DNA from: Inonotus obliquus | Taxonomy: Eukaryota; Basidiomycota; Agaricomycetes; Hymenochaetales; Hymenochaetaceae | Assembly: GCA_032164295.1 (NCBI GenBank) | Contig: JAJHTX010000001.1 | Location: 3,472,001-3,536,000, forward strand | Direction of reading: 5' to 3' | Length of the DNA: 64,000 nucleotides | Part shown: piece by piece, positions 25,078 through 36,530 of the stretch | How the letters are laid out: each line of letters opens with the position of its first letter | How positions within the stretch are numbered: the stretch's first letter is position 1 | Program-made: the position numbers and the translations under genes | Notes under the pieces: model-generated | Database searches by the model: none | Told to the model about the DNA's origin: nothing | Seen by the model: the letters and a program-made list of their open reading frames with translations, nothing else

Positions 25078-26449
25078 TCAATCTTCGTCTGATTCTTCAT
25101 CTTCGTCCTCGTCTGCCTCGTCAAGCCACTATGTCAACGATCAGAATATCGAACATAGGTAGTGAATTGAATAATTGACACGCACCTTCAAGAAGGGCTC
25201 ACTGGCCTTTCTAACCTTCTTGCTGATATCCTTGTCGACATATTTCTTGCTGACATGAGTACCCCACTGCTTTACAACTTCCTCTTCAAGGACATCAAAT
25301 TGGTAAAAGGCCATCAAAATCTTCGGGACGGACGGAACAAGCTCCGGATGAGTAACACCCACGAAACATTCAATACCTCCGAGAAGCGCCTTCTGGTGTC
25401 TTTCAGACGTGGTCATCTGGTGGGAAATGAAATCAGTTCACCGTCATGATTACTTCATCTAAGCTATTGACGTGCCTTTGCAAACATCGCCGCAAACTTA
25501 GGGATCTCAGACACAATGTTCTCAGTAAAGAGACTTTGCACGAGGACCTGGAGAGTCTTGTGCTTCTTCTCAATACCTAGCTCCTGGGCACGCTTATAGA
25601 CATCGACGGCAGTAGTGCTATCACGATTCTCCTCGGCCCATTGTCCGATCTGTTTGTACGGACTATTTGCATCGTCATCGCTATCGTCATCCCCAAGGAC
25701 GAGCCCCGATTGAAGGCCGCTCTCAAGTGCCTTCACGCGAGCCTTGACGGCTTCGGGAGACGTATCGACTGCCCAGTCATCTTCTTTCAACTTGGGTTTG
25801 CTCGCGAGCTCGGCAGCTTCGGACTTGATGCGCTTGGTGAGCTCATCATCGCTTTCAGCTCCCTGCTCCTCAGAATCCTCGCCAGAAGGGCTGCCGCCAC
25901 CGTTCTCCGCTGGACCACCCTCTTTTGTCTTCTTTGACTTCTTAGTCACCATCGGAGGGTTCTTGATAATGAATGTCGTCAATTTGTGGCGCATGTCTAC
26001 GTTGGTACGCTGTCCGCAAGCCTTGCAATCGCGAATGATGATATCACCCTTCGCAATGATGAGGTCTGTCTCAGGGTTCTTGCATTCGCCGCACAAAACA
26101 AATTTGTCGATGAACTGGTCAAGCAGCTCACGAAGTCGCTCCGGATTATGCGCACCGTTGACGATGTAGCGGTCCCCTTTCTTATCAAAAGTCGTTTGAG
26201 CACCAAGCTCGCATCCGAAGAACTTTGTCGGATAGGTGGGAGGGCGTGAGAGAGCACGCGCAATGTCAGACATATTCGGCACAACCGTCTTGATACCATT
26301 GCCCTTGCCTTCAATCTTGGTGAGCAGGACTGGCATACTGATAAAAAAGGCTAAGTACTAGTCTCGCCGAAATTTTCGGTGAAGAACACAAACCGGTAGC
26401 GGTAGAACTTGTCATGGACATCACGACGAATGTTCACAACTTTATCCAT
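25078..26449 (-). CDS. TIF5: Translation initiation factor eIF5
   Basis: GTPase-activating factor for eIF2 in start-codon selection, acting in the cytoplasm. Four exons (26394-26449, 25476-26337, 25186-25416, 25078-25128) give 399 residues, a normal fungal length. The N-terminal domain starts [20 protein letters not shown], with the essential arginine near residue 15. The zinc ribbon follows ([12 protein letters not shown] ... [18 protein letters not shown]). A Lys/Glu/Ser-rich linker leads to a W2/HEAT domain ending [23 protein letters not shown], the acidic/aromatic boxes that bind eIF2 beta and eIF3. The second intron (25417-25475) appears to use a GC donor: phase and family similarity (MFAK joined to [14 protein letters not shown]) fit AAG|GCACGT, and no GT donor keeps frame. 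The 390-bp gap upstream contains its promoter. Confidence 0.96.
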
Positions 26450-26835
26450 GCTGGGCAATTCTCAGGACTGTAGAACAACTGAGTAACTTCCCAAGGAAGC
26501 CTTATGAGCCATAAAAAGTTACGCACCCGTATGAACGGATTACGATGGTAAAGCTTTTCTTGACTACTTGGGTTATGCTGAAGGCGACAAGGCATAGATC
26601 TTCCGTCTGAGCAGCGGAAGAGTGCTCGAAGTTGAAATGACGTGGTCGACGAAATGGTGGACGCGTTGAGGGCGTGAAGCAACGAGTAGTTGTGGGGAAG
26701 GTCGTCGTTTGCTGGTCAATAAGGGAGAGGACACGCTGGACTTTAAGACTTCCCAAAGCTGACTAAGCAGAAAACGCAAAGGATAACGCATTTTTCGCCG
26801 GTCCGGCAAGGCGGCAATAAGTATATGTACATTTT
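26450..26835. other. eIF5 promoter/leader and DNMT2 3' end
   Basis: About 390 bp. Overlapping open frames on the minus strand run through it, but they lack family motifs and lie where the eIF5 leader is expected, so they are not called as a gene. Confidence 0.55.
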
Positions 26836-28257
26836 TTATGCTACCAAACTCTCTCCCTCCTCGAACAAATAGTTCACCAAACGCCTCACTACTTCCACGT
26901 TCACACTATTCCCAAGCAGTCTGTATTTTGATTTCCGGCTCACATCGTCAGGCCATACAAATGTTGCCACTTTGTTTCCAATGGGATTTGGTCCTTTAGG
27001 CGGTTCAAAATGGAAAAGTCGCAGTAGTTCGGACGGGGAGAAATATCGTAGACGAAGTGGCGCCAGTACGGCCAGCAAAGTATCATCCGAAAGTGGATGG
27101 GAATCGCCACAACTTGTACTTCTTTGACGCTGTTCGGCGAGGAATATATCAAAGGTTGCTGTCGTCTGATGTTTCCTCTTTAGCTCTGGTCACATAGAAG
27201 CGCTGAGACTGTACGTACGTCCAGATCTTCGTTCATCTGTATTATTGAGCCTGCCCGTTCTACCAACTGTGTATAACCTTACTGGAGTGTTAATGGGCAA
27301 ACAGACTTGGAGTACGAATGGCCCACCTCGTGTGAAACAACAGGTCCGTTGAGAGCTAGGGAGAACAATGTCAAATAGTCTTCCCCATTTTATTAGAACG
27401 CGACCCGGTATCTTGCAGAGCCGATCAGTATCTGGCGAAGTCTCCGGATCCAGATACTCTCTGACTTGAGTTGCAGCGCATTCTTCTCGGTTGTCCCGCC
27501 ACGGCTCTCCATGCCCTGGTATATACCTCCAGAAATGTTGAGAGCTTCTGTCAGATAAAGAGACGCCCAGAAAGGTCATCGGCTGCTTTTTGGCGAGAAG
27601 ATAATATCGCAACCGAGAATTAGGTATGCCGAACTGCAATGGAGTGAGCAAAAGTTCCAAGGTGACATAGCCGCACTTCTGCAGTGTCGCGATTAACGCC
27701 TCCCGAGTAGATGATGTCTATGTCTGCAGGTCGAGAAGAAGTATTGTCATGGAAAAACATATACTGACCTCGAATCCTGCAACGTTTTCAACCAACATCC
27801 ATTTCGGCCCGCACCCTTTCATCGTCATCTCTGGAATAGTGTTTTGAACCAGGTGAAGAAACGACTTTGCTCTCGGGTCCTCAGAACCTCTAGCATTGGG
27901 ATTAAGCACCGTGTACGGTTGACAAGAAGGCGAAAGCAGCCAGAGCGGCGCATCGAGAGCCTGCAAGTCTGAGGTAGCCAAAGTTGAAATATCAGTCTGT
28001 TTGTCTTCGTCCAGTAAGTCACAGAAGCGTTAATAGTCCTATAGTTTACCTTACTCACTATGTCGAGTCCATGATTCGCTTCGTAGACTCGACAGGCAGT
28101 TTGATCCCAATCGAAAGCACGAACGACGGTTCCGTCTATATCGCTAATTTGGAGGGCTCTATGAAGACCGCCTTCTCATAGCTGAGTGTGAAAGTTGAAG
28201 TAACCGCGTAATAGGCTGCTAACCTATACCACTGAAGAATTCGAGGGCTCTGATCAT
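26836..28257 (-). CDS. DNMT2: DNMT2 (TRDMT1) tRNA cytosine-5 methyltransferase
   Basis: Expected to methylate C38 of tRNA-Asp; the fold is that of a DNA cytosine methyltransferase. The first exon is very short: ATG at 28257 gives MIRALEFFSGIG, joined after an intron to GLHRALQISDIDGTVVRAFDWDQ (SAM-binding motif I and the acidic loop). Motif IV follows as LLSPSCQPYTVLNP with the catalytic cysteine, motif VI as LVENVAGFE, motif VIII as PLQFGIPNSRLRYYLLAKK, and the DNMT2-specific CFT motif as RTCCFTRGY after splicing. The C-terminal motifs IX-X read IGNKVATFVW ... SKYRLLGNSVNVEVVRRLVNYLF. Motif IV has Pro-Ser-Cys in place of the usual Pro-Pro-Cys, as reported for fission yeast Pmt1. The gene is divergent from the PHD gene over 310 bp. 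Confidence 0.95.
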
Positions 28258-28567
28258 GATCGAGAGTGGTTCTGAGACGTAAACAAAACCGAGATAAAGT
28301 TTAACCTTTCGGTCGGTGATTTCCAAAATAGGAAGTGCATGCTGACTAATAGGTGATTCAACTCTGGGGCTCTAAGAGGAACTCGTCGCCATTGTCTCTC
28401 CTTGCTCACTGCCATCCTCTCACTCCTTTCATTTTACTACTTGTCGACGAGGGTTTCTAATTTGATACTCGCCATTGCTTTCAAGCACGACCCATTTTAC
28501 GATAATTTTTTTCGGTTTTAATCAAGAAGCGACACCTCTATAGGAATTCAACATTCTTCTCTTTGCC
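28258..28567. promoter_or_regulatory. Shared divergent promoter region, DNMT2 (-) and PHD-finger gene (+)
   Basis: 310 bp between two start codons facing away from each other. The half near the PHD gene is pyrimidine-rich (about 28385-28470), as in many fungal promoters. No specific factor site is claimed. Confidence 0.5.
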
Positions 28568-31500
28568 ATGTCTGATCGGGCCAACAACACCAACACTTCG
28601 AACGTTTTATCCCCGTCCCCGCAGTCTGGGAAGAGGTCGAGGGAGGAGGCGGGCTTAGACTCTAGACAACGCTACATTCTGGATCCCCGTAGTCCAACGA
28701 TTCTGGGCAACATGGACGTTAGGAGGATTGCTGGAGACGTTCCTTGGCCCGGGTATGCCGTTTTGTACAAGCTGTCTGACCTTGCCAGTGACACTGAACT
28801 AGGTACCCCGCCATACCAAGCCTTCAACCTCATACTTCTCAAGACACTCAGCTGCCCACACCTCAAAGGTACGTCGATTATGTAGTATGCGCGAGCGTAG
28901 ACTGACGCGTTGGTTTCTAGTTTCGGTACTGATAAAGTGTTCCCTTTCTTCCCTACTGCTGTCAGCTCTCCAGAGTCCCCATTGGCCTATGCGTTCGTAT
29001 TACAAGTCATCTAGTTTAAGCCTAACGTTAATGCGAATTACCTCAGTCGTTCTCGGACATTGGGAGGTGCTTCTGGTGCTTCGTTAGTGCCTCGCATACA
29101 ATCAAGGTGCGCACAAGTCATATCAGTTCGGGCATGGTGCTCAGTATACGGGTAGTATGGATCCTTGCAATGGCGATAGTCGGAGCCAGAAAGACTCAGC
29201 GGCGCAACCTCATGCCATCACTCCAAGAGCCAGGTGCGCAGCTTCTATCCATCATGTTGTCCTGTAGTAATCCTTCTTTCAGTCCGGTCATATCTCCTTC
29301 TTCCTTTACCGCTCGACCGATTTCTCTGTAAGTCCCTTTGATTCATTATTATTATTATTATTATTTGTGACTGAATATATGCTAGACCTGTTATACCATC
29401 TCCATCTCAAGAGCATCCCGTTTTGTCAGTATTTCCCTCTCGCCGTGTGTCTCCACTCGCTTATCTTCCGCCTTAGTGTAAAAACAGAATCACCACCTCC
29501 CGAGCTGCACCCCGCTCATTCTTCTTTGGCGGCGTCACTGTCTCAGGCTTTGCCTTCAGAAGACCAGAAAGTCGAGATCAGTCTTTCTTCTCCCTTCGTT
29601 GAGAAACCGAAATCAATATCGAATTTGGGCAGCACTAGCCTTGGCGAACCTTTTCCTTTGCATGCTACGAATTCGCCATCTACCTCCATCCTGACACAGC
29701 CCATCGTTCTGTCTTCACCTGCGCATATTAAAGACAAACAAATTATGCCGGCACCCAACCCCAGCGACGACACCACAGGGGGACCATCCAGACTGCCAGG
29801 CGGAGAGCTTGATCGCATCAGGAATCATCTACTGGAGGCGGAAGAAACACGCAGGGCTGAGCTTGAAAGCCGTAGACCAGAGTATTTGAAACGTTTTCAT
29901 GGCGATGACATTGGGTCGTCGGCGCAGAAACTGGAGGACAAGTCGACCGAGAAGAATAGCGTCGCTATCATGGAGACGCCTGCCAGAGGAAGGAGACTGC
30001 AGCTGTTCGACTTCCAGGAAACCAGCGCTGAAAGTTTCGAGGAAAGCTTGATGACGCATGGCTACGGAACGTATGGGGAACCTAGAACGCCTCAAAGACC
30101 TCTTGCGGCAACAGAAATGCTTAGCAAAGAGGCTATGGACTGGTTGGCGTATAACACGCCGGCAGCAGTACCAAGTTCCTCCCGTTCACACCTCGTTCCT
30201 GATTCCGAACTGAATGAAAAGGAGCTTAAGAAACGAAAACGTCTCGAAGCATTCAGAGGATCGACTGCGCGGGCATATGCGAAGCTTTTCCCCGCAGAAG
30301 TTGAAGGCCTGGGTCGTATCATCCTGAACGTCCCTCCTGAGGAAGTCGATGAGCTCGTAGCGTCTCCGGCAAAGAAGAGGGCTGCGGGTAGGAAGAAGCG
30401 TGGCGCCGCGGCGGCGGAAAAGAAGAACAGAATGCAGCTAAGGAGCACGCCCGTGCGTGCTGAAGGTACCGAGCCGCGCTGGTTGGACAAGGAGGTGCCA
30501 TGGTCACTTCGAGAAAAGGAACGGGAAGAAGAGATGAAAGCTCAAGATGCGGAGAGAATGCGATGGATCGATAGCTACTTTGCGCATGACACTACCGACG
30601 AAGATTCGGACAAGAACGAGGAGGATCGTACCACTCCAACGTGGGATCAGGAGTTGGAGGAAGTTCCTGATGTTCCAAGACGAGGGAGAGGCAAGGCTGT
30701 GCCATTACAAGCTAATCCTAACCGAAAGGAAGTCCCACCAAGTGATAATAGGAAGGGTAGAAGCCTGTTCTTTCCCACCGACCCCGCAGATGCACGGACG
30801 GCTTTAATGTCAAAACGTAACGTCCGTCTCCTTGCTCATCGGAAGATGCGACAAAATGGTCAACGACCTGCTTCTTTGCGCGGATATGGAGATGGTAAAC
30901 TTGCTTGTGCTTGTGGTCAAGACGAAGATGATGGACGACCCGCGGTTCAATGTGATGATTGTTACAACTGGCATCATCTTGAATGCATTGGTGTGGAGGA
31001 TGAGAGGGAGCTTGGGGAAGAAGATGATCCCTGGTTTTGTCCCGATTGTACTTTACAAGCGGAGGCGGCGGCAGCGGAATGGCGTAATCGACCTCAGCCA
31101 ACTTTCGTCCCGACAGATGAACGTCCTGTACACACTTCGACGAAGAGTGATGTTGCGTTTTATTCATCGTCTCCTCTACGTGACTGGGGTTCATCAGGGT
31201 CATTACACACGCCGTTACAAGGTACTGGACGCTTACATGGTGGTAGTACTGGGTCCTCACGGCGATCGATTTGGGATGACCCTCATTCAGGCGGGGGACC
31301 ATCAACTCCTTTGACGATGACACGGGGTGCTCAAATCCATACACCCGGAACAAGTCAATTCGATCCTATGATCTCTCCACGTTCAAGTTTCTCAAAATTT
31401 GGAACTTCATTCACTACACCCAAAAATGCAACCTCTGTTGGTGCTACAGGTGGTTCAGTAGGTTTTGGTGGATTATTATGGCCTCCTCAAAGTAGTGGAG

Positions 31501-31814
31501 GTTTATTCTCTACTCCTACTGCGGCACGTGGACGAGGAGGGGGTTCCAATGAATTTGGGTTCAACTATGGCTCGGATGACCCTGCTTTGGGTGTGAATGT
31601 GGGGAGGGGAGATGTGATGTATGCCGTGGATGATACGCCTATTAGACGTGCACCTGTGAAGGAGATGAGGACGTTAGGGATGAGTGGCTATCCTTCAGGC
31701 GCCACAGGGGGAATGTTTTCGATTATTGATTCCCCTCTTTCTGGTCGGGGAGGAGGTCAGGGTTCGGGGAGTTTGGAAGTTGGGAGAGAGGTATTGAGGG
31801 CTTCTGTGGAGTGA
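28568..31814 (+). CDS. PHD-finger protein, probable chromatin reader
   Basis: A nuclear-type protein with one C4HC3 PHD finger at about 30898-31056: ACACGQDEDD, VQCDDCYNWHHLECIG and DPWFCPDC supply the eight zinc ligands. The aromatic residues (YNW) suggest a histone H3 tail reader. The main exon runs from about 29510 to 31814. It contains an acidic Glu/Arg-rich helix (LEAEETRRAELESRRPEYL), a basic patch (KKRAAGRKKRG) before the finger, and a Gly/Ser/Thr-rich tail. The start at 28568 (MSDRANNTNTSNV) is reasonable, and FGTDKVFPFFPTAV and SYQFGHGAQYTGSMDPCNG are coding-like pieces of middle exons. I could not settle the splice pattern between 28865 and 29110, where two frames look coding; a short intron, a missed exon or a frame error are all possible. 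The orthologue is not named. Confidence 0.8.
29345..29367. repeat. (ATT)n microsatellite
   Basis: About six ATT units inside an intron of the PHD-finger gene. Ordinary simple sequence. Confidence 0.85.
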
Positions 31815-32533
31815 AGGAGTGAGATGATTATGACCTCAGATTTCTTCCGCGTTACCCCCCTTCAGAATCGGTCGTTCTTCAAACTTGCCAACTCCCCGCG
31901 GTCGTCCTCTTTCATCCCCCTCCGGTGCTTATCTTCTTCCCTCTGGATTCATTCAGTCATCCGACCTATGTATGTACTGCTTTAGGCTTACTCTCTTCCT
32001 TTCTTGGGTCGAACCCGTCGATAGTCCATAGCCATGATCTCTTTCGTTCTGATGTAATCGATTTCCTTACTTCCTTACTTACCGAAGTACACCCAGTGAC
32101 TCGCTTTTTTCTTGCGTTTTTAATTTCTTACCTACATCCTTATGTTCCGAAATCTATACTTATATGCCCGTCGCCCGATGCATAGGCTTTTATTTGGTCT
32201 TCTTTCTTTATAGCTAGCGATACACCTGCGGTTTACCGATTGAGAGTATAGTATACTGTCGTGCAATGAGATGTTATACAATGATACGGAGTTGGGGTGA
32301 GGTTCCCGGGCGGGAAAGCGGGAATGACTCGGTCTTCGTGTGAATATGGTGGTGGTCGCCGTTGCTCCCTTGTCATAGCGTACCATCCAGAACAAGAGTG
32401 ATCGTCTTGGCTACGCTAGGGATGAATATACTAAATGATCAATCAAATTATCTCGAAGATTCGAGACGAGATAAGACGCAGTGAGATTAGTTGTGGTACC
32501 TCAACCACCTAGTAGAAAGTCAATTCAATCGAA
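31815..32533. other. 3' region of the PHD-finger gene
   Basis: About 720 bp, pyrimidine-rich at first. It probably holds the 3' UTR and terminator of the PHD gene. No RNA gene, repeat or other gene was recognised. Confidence 0.5.
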
Positions 32534-32827
32534 TCACTGCTGCGCACTGTCGTCTTGGAAATGTGGGATGTGAGAAGCTGCTTTATTGAGAGATGTCAGA
32601 TCCGTCTTGGCTTTGGATGGTTTCGTTTTGGTGTCCCGCGTTTCAGGAGGATGGTTCTCGAGATTCGATTGATTTGATCCAGTCTTTAACCGCGGAGGAG
32701 AGAGGTCATGAGACTCTGAAAAGAGTTTCTGTAATGTGAGGGACGAGAAGAGGGCGGAAAAACTTCGGAGTGTGGTTTGTACAAAGATCAGTGTCCCTTC
32801 CCAGAGAAAGCTCTTAAACAGATGCAT
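32534..32827 (-). CDS. Possible small protein (97 residues), doubtful
   Basis: An open frame starting MHLFKSFLWEGTLIFVQTTL, with an amphipathic or weakly hydrophobic N-terminal helix of about 35 residues and then a polar Lys/Ser/Pro/Asp tail. The composition is more protein-like than neighbouring chance frames, and the region is otherwise empty. No family is recognised, no clear introns extend it, and the start context is not strong. It may be a small membrane-associated protein or a chance frame. Confidence 0.25.
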   Translation of the reverse strand: MHLFKSFLWEGTLIFVQTTLRSFSALFSSLTLQKLFSESHDLSPPRLKTGSNQSNLENHPPETRDTKTKPSKAKTDLTSLNKAASHIPHFQDDSAQQ

Positions 32828-34387
32828 GTGCTACACTGTATATCTGTAGCGCCGTCTGTCGAGTACGAAATGCACTCTAGAGCTTTCCGGGAAGTAGTTG
32901 AGCACGAGTCATCAGAGGCGGGAAAGATTTCATTTTTGTACTGACGGATGTATCGGCCTACAAAGTCTTTCAGCTGACACTTGCGGAGGGCATCGGGTTG
33001 AACGAATCGTTGTCGAGGGAGAGATCTGATTCGACCAAGCGTCGGTCAGTGAGATTGTCCGGCCTTCCAGTAGTCCCATCCCATTTATCGCGCTAAACCG
33101 AAAGTCAGGAGATTTTATATGCGGGCGGAACATTGAGGATTGAAAGTGCATTGCGAGTTTCCTATTGGAAATCGCACATAAGGCCGCCACCTTCTGGGTG
33201 CCAATTCAAGCGACTTTGTCAAAGCGATTAGACAGTGTATGATGCTCGAATGACTATTTGCCGACTGACTCGGACATGCATTCGGTGTGGGCGCAGATAC
33301 GATACCTGGGGGGAAAGATCGAAATTCACCTGAGACAATGCGTCGTTATAGCGTAGGTATTGATATGAGTCGATTCATACGGACCTCGTTGACATAACTC
33401 TCCATGTTTTGGAGAGAAAGGATAGTTCTTCAAGCCTAGAATTTTCTGAATGTATGTGAAGAATGGAGGGTACGGCCCGATGCGCAATGGAATATGCTTT
33501 CTTAGCCGGTTTAGGAGAAGGTTCCCGAGGAGTACTGCACAATGAAATGAAATAAGAACTGGTCAAGTACGACGCATTTTGATTGAGTTTTCTACCATCA
33601 GATAAGGAAGACAAGAACAGCGCGTTTGTTGAATAGTAGAAGTTGTGCGAGGGTGCATGGCGGTACGCGCAGCAGGGGTGGATAAAGCGCCCGTTCACGC
33701 GACAATGCGACAAGGTCGGACGGATGATCTTGCGGAGAGCTAAGCGCAGAGCTCGGATCCGAGTCCGTTGAGCTCTTATGGGATTGGGGAAAAAGTGAGT
33801 CGAGTCATTTCTCTGAGATACTACACCGACGCGTCAATATTATAGGGTCGCGCCTCGTGATGGGATCAAGCAAAGAACTCAAGATCTGTTGTTAATGACA
33901 TAAGCACGGAATAGTATTTGTAACGTAATGGACCCCGGAAGTGGCCATAAGGGGTGTAATGAATGCCGGATGTAGATGGTCGGAGTCATCGGATAGGCCG
34001 CGTAATCCTTGCCGCATTAAGAAGTATCTGATCCGGATGGAACGTGCCGAAGTGTATAGATTCGTGGGTGCGTGTGCGTACATACTCACCCTGACCGTCA
34101 CTGGCCGATTCTATCTTTCTCTCTCAATCCTCCACATACAAGTACCTGTTCATCGCCGCCGCAGTCCTCCCTTATTTGTGCCTTAACTATTCTAGAGACT
34201 TCGTTTCTCGTCGTCGTCGTCGCTGACAACAACGCGGAGAGGTTAAAACAAGTACCCGAAGCCGACGCCGCGTCCGATAAGTGGCTCAGTCAGCAACGCT
34301 TGGGAGGAAGATCTACGGCAGTTCAAGACGCCAGTGCCCACATCTCCTGTCACTCTTCGTTCACAACAAGCACCCCCTGTCGACGTC
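32828..34387. other. Long intergenic region upstream of the bZIP gene
   Basis: About 1.56 kb with no gene I can support. Several frames of 60-110 codons occur on both strands but lack motifs and introns joining them. The last few hundred bases (34090-34387) are pyrimidine-rich and should be the promoter and leader of the YAP1-like gene. Stress-regulator genes often have long upstream regions. Confidence 0.5.
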
Positions 34388-36530
34388 ATGGATAATCTCG
34401 GTGCTGCACCGCTCTGGGATCTCGCTCTCCCCCCTTCTCTCCCTGCACTTGCAGACGAGGACTTCATCACTCTCCTCCAGAAACAATTTGGCGTCAACAA
34501 CGGAACATTTCCCACCGGGCTCGACGATGACAAGGAGGCACAGCCTCCAGCGACCAACATCAACCCACAGAGTTTGACTCGCATCCCAATTCCGAGACCC
34601 GCTGACTCTCCACCCAGCGACGACAGCAGCCCAAGTCCCCTCGAACCCAGTTCTTCGAGGTCACGCAGACAATCGGGCGCATTCGATATGGGAAACTCTA
34701 ACCGGCAGAATGAGGATGCGCTTGGCGACGAGGATTTGACGCTCAAACGGAAAGCGGATGAGGAAAATTTGGGTAATGAGCCGAATCACAAAGCACAGCA
34801 TACATGTTGGTGTCCTCAACTCGAATTACGCTCGGTTTTACTCATAAATATCTATTACTAAAGCTTCCACGAAAAAGAGCTCAGGAGGCTCTCGTCGCAA
34901 GTCGACGGGGAATCCGTCTGTGGTATGTATTCCGCTGGGATTGTGGAATGTTCTAGACCCTCTGAACGTAATGTTGACACAGGATGATTCTCGTCTCCTC
35001 AAGCGGAAGGAACAAAACCGAGCCGCTCAGCGGGCATTCCGTGAGCGAAAGGAAAGACATGTCAAAGATGTGAGTATATGCGCTCCATGTGCACATCAAT
35101 CATCTTCTGATAGGTGGCTTCCTTCCGTCAAATAGTTGGAAGACCAGGTTGCCGCACTGGAGGAGAAGAACGCAGTTACACAACAGGAAAATGATAGTCT
35201 TCGTGAGGTCGTCAGTAAACTCCAATCCGAGAATATGCGACTGCGACAATCATCATTCACCTTCGCCGTCCCGTCTTCGGCTTCGGCCGCAAGTACAAGT
35301 CAGGCGAAGGATCCTGGTCCAAGTCGAGCAAGTTCGTCTGATTTACGACGTGATTCACCAATGAACCTGTTTGGTTCACCACCATCGACGACGACCTCGT
35401 CGACCGCCTCGACGCACGATTCACCCGAGTCAATATTTGCGAACGAGAACAGCGATGGTCACCTATCGTTCTTGGGGCAGAACCTATTTTCGTTTAATTC
35501 GGGACAACAACAACAAACCGCAACATCCGACGCCATGAACCTTGATCTTGGTTTTGGACCTTTAACACATACACCGTATACCACCATTGCAAGCAACCCC
35601 TTGTTCATGTCGTTCAGAGAACCAGAGATATTCGACAGTCTTGGTCAGTCGAGTCAAAGCCAAAACGGCAGTCAGGGTCACGGAGAGGTGGTCCAAAATA
35701 TCAACCACCAATCGTACGACTTCACGCAGAGTCTGTTCCCTGGTTGGTCGGAAGTCGCCGCAAATAGCTTGGCACCCAGTTCCATGCAAACATTTGACCT
35801 TACGAATTCTCTCGACGAACTATTTGGGGCTTACAGTAATGGCAACGGGCTGGATTATATGCTGAATGCAGCAAAGGAAAGCCCTGCAAACAGTTTAAGT
35901 CCCATAGCACACCAGAATACGAGTCAATCTTCACCTGTAGGAAGCTCGTCGTCGTCGTCATCATCAGTATCGGGCTCGTCACCTTCGGTCGGCGGGAGTC
36001 CCGATGTTTCTGGTGGTTGCTCGAAGAAGTGCACGAAAACGCAACTTGCACAAGTCATCGCTCAGGACTCGGGATCGATGTTTGCTCCAAGGGAGGCATC
36101 AACGTCGTCGACGCCTAGATCGGAAGACTCGTCACCATCACCAGTTTTAACTGGACCAGAAGGTACAGGTGAGGGAGATGCTGAAGCGTGCGACGAGTTC
36201 CCACCATGCAAGGGTCTCACACTTCCGAAAACACACAAGAGCGATAAAAACGTGGAGGTGATGAGTGCGTGGCGGAAAATCAGGCAGGACCCCAAGTTCC
36301 AGGACGTCGACATCAACCAGTTGTGCTCCGAGTTTGCGTCGAAGGCGAGATGTGATGGATGTCATGTGGTCATTGAACCGAACGGTATGCAGGAAATTCT
36401 CGAGTCGGTACAGAAGTCTAAGAGAGCGAAACAGCACAGCCGACTGTTTAGTGCGAGCGAAGCGTTCACTGCGGGAGGAGGATTGATAAATCCATTGAAT
36501 AACCCACTCAACAACCCACTTAATAAGTGA
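34388..36530 (+). CDS. YAP1: YAP1/PAP1-like bZIP transcription factor
   Basis: Oxidative-stress regulator that shuttles between cytoplasm and nucleus. Four exons (34388-34805, 34864-34922, 34983-35069, 35136-36530) give 652 residues. The start MDNLGAAPLWDL at 34388 is chosen because an in-frame upstream start is only GTG. The bZIP lies at about residues 165-225: basic region RKEQNRAAQRAFRERKERHV, with the NxxAQxxFR pattern of the Pap1 class, then leucine-zipper heptads (LEDQVAALEEKNAV). Ser/Gln-rich activation regions follow. A possible n-CRD is around GGCSKKCTK. The c-CRD is clear near the C-terminus (CSEFASKARCDGCHV); its cysteines in the family form disulfides that mask nuclear export. The C-terminus repeats Asn-Pro-Leu-Asn units (NNPLNNPLNK). 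Confidence 0.94.

Noticed and set aside
26434..26809. Minus-strand frames of 78-84 codons upstream of eIF5
   Set aside because: Three frames overlap, no family motifs, and the position fits the eIF5 leader and promoter.
30718..31353. 211-codon minus-strand frame opposite the PHD-finger exon
   Set aside because: His/Pro-rich shadow of the Gly/Asp-rich coding strand, which carries the zinc finger.
33375..33713. 112-codon minus-strand frame upstream of the bZIP gene
   Set aside because: No recognisable motif, no joining exons, composition like random translation.
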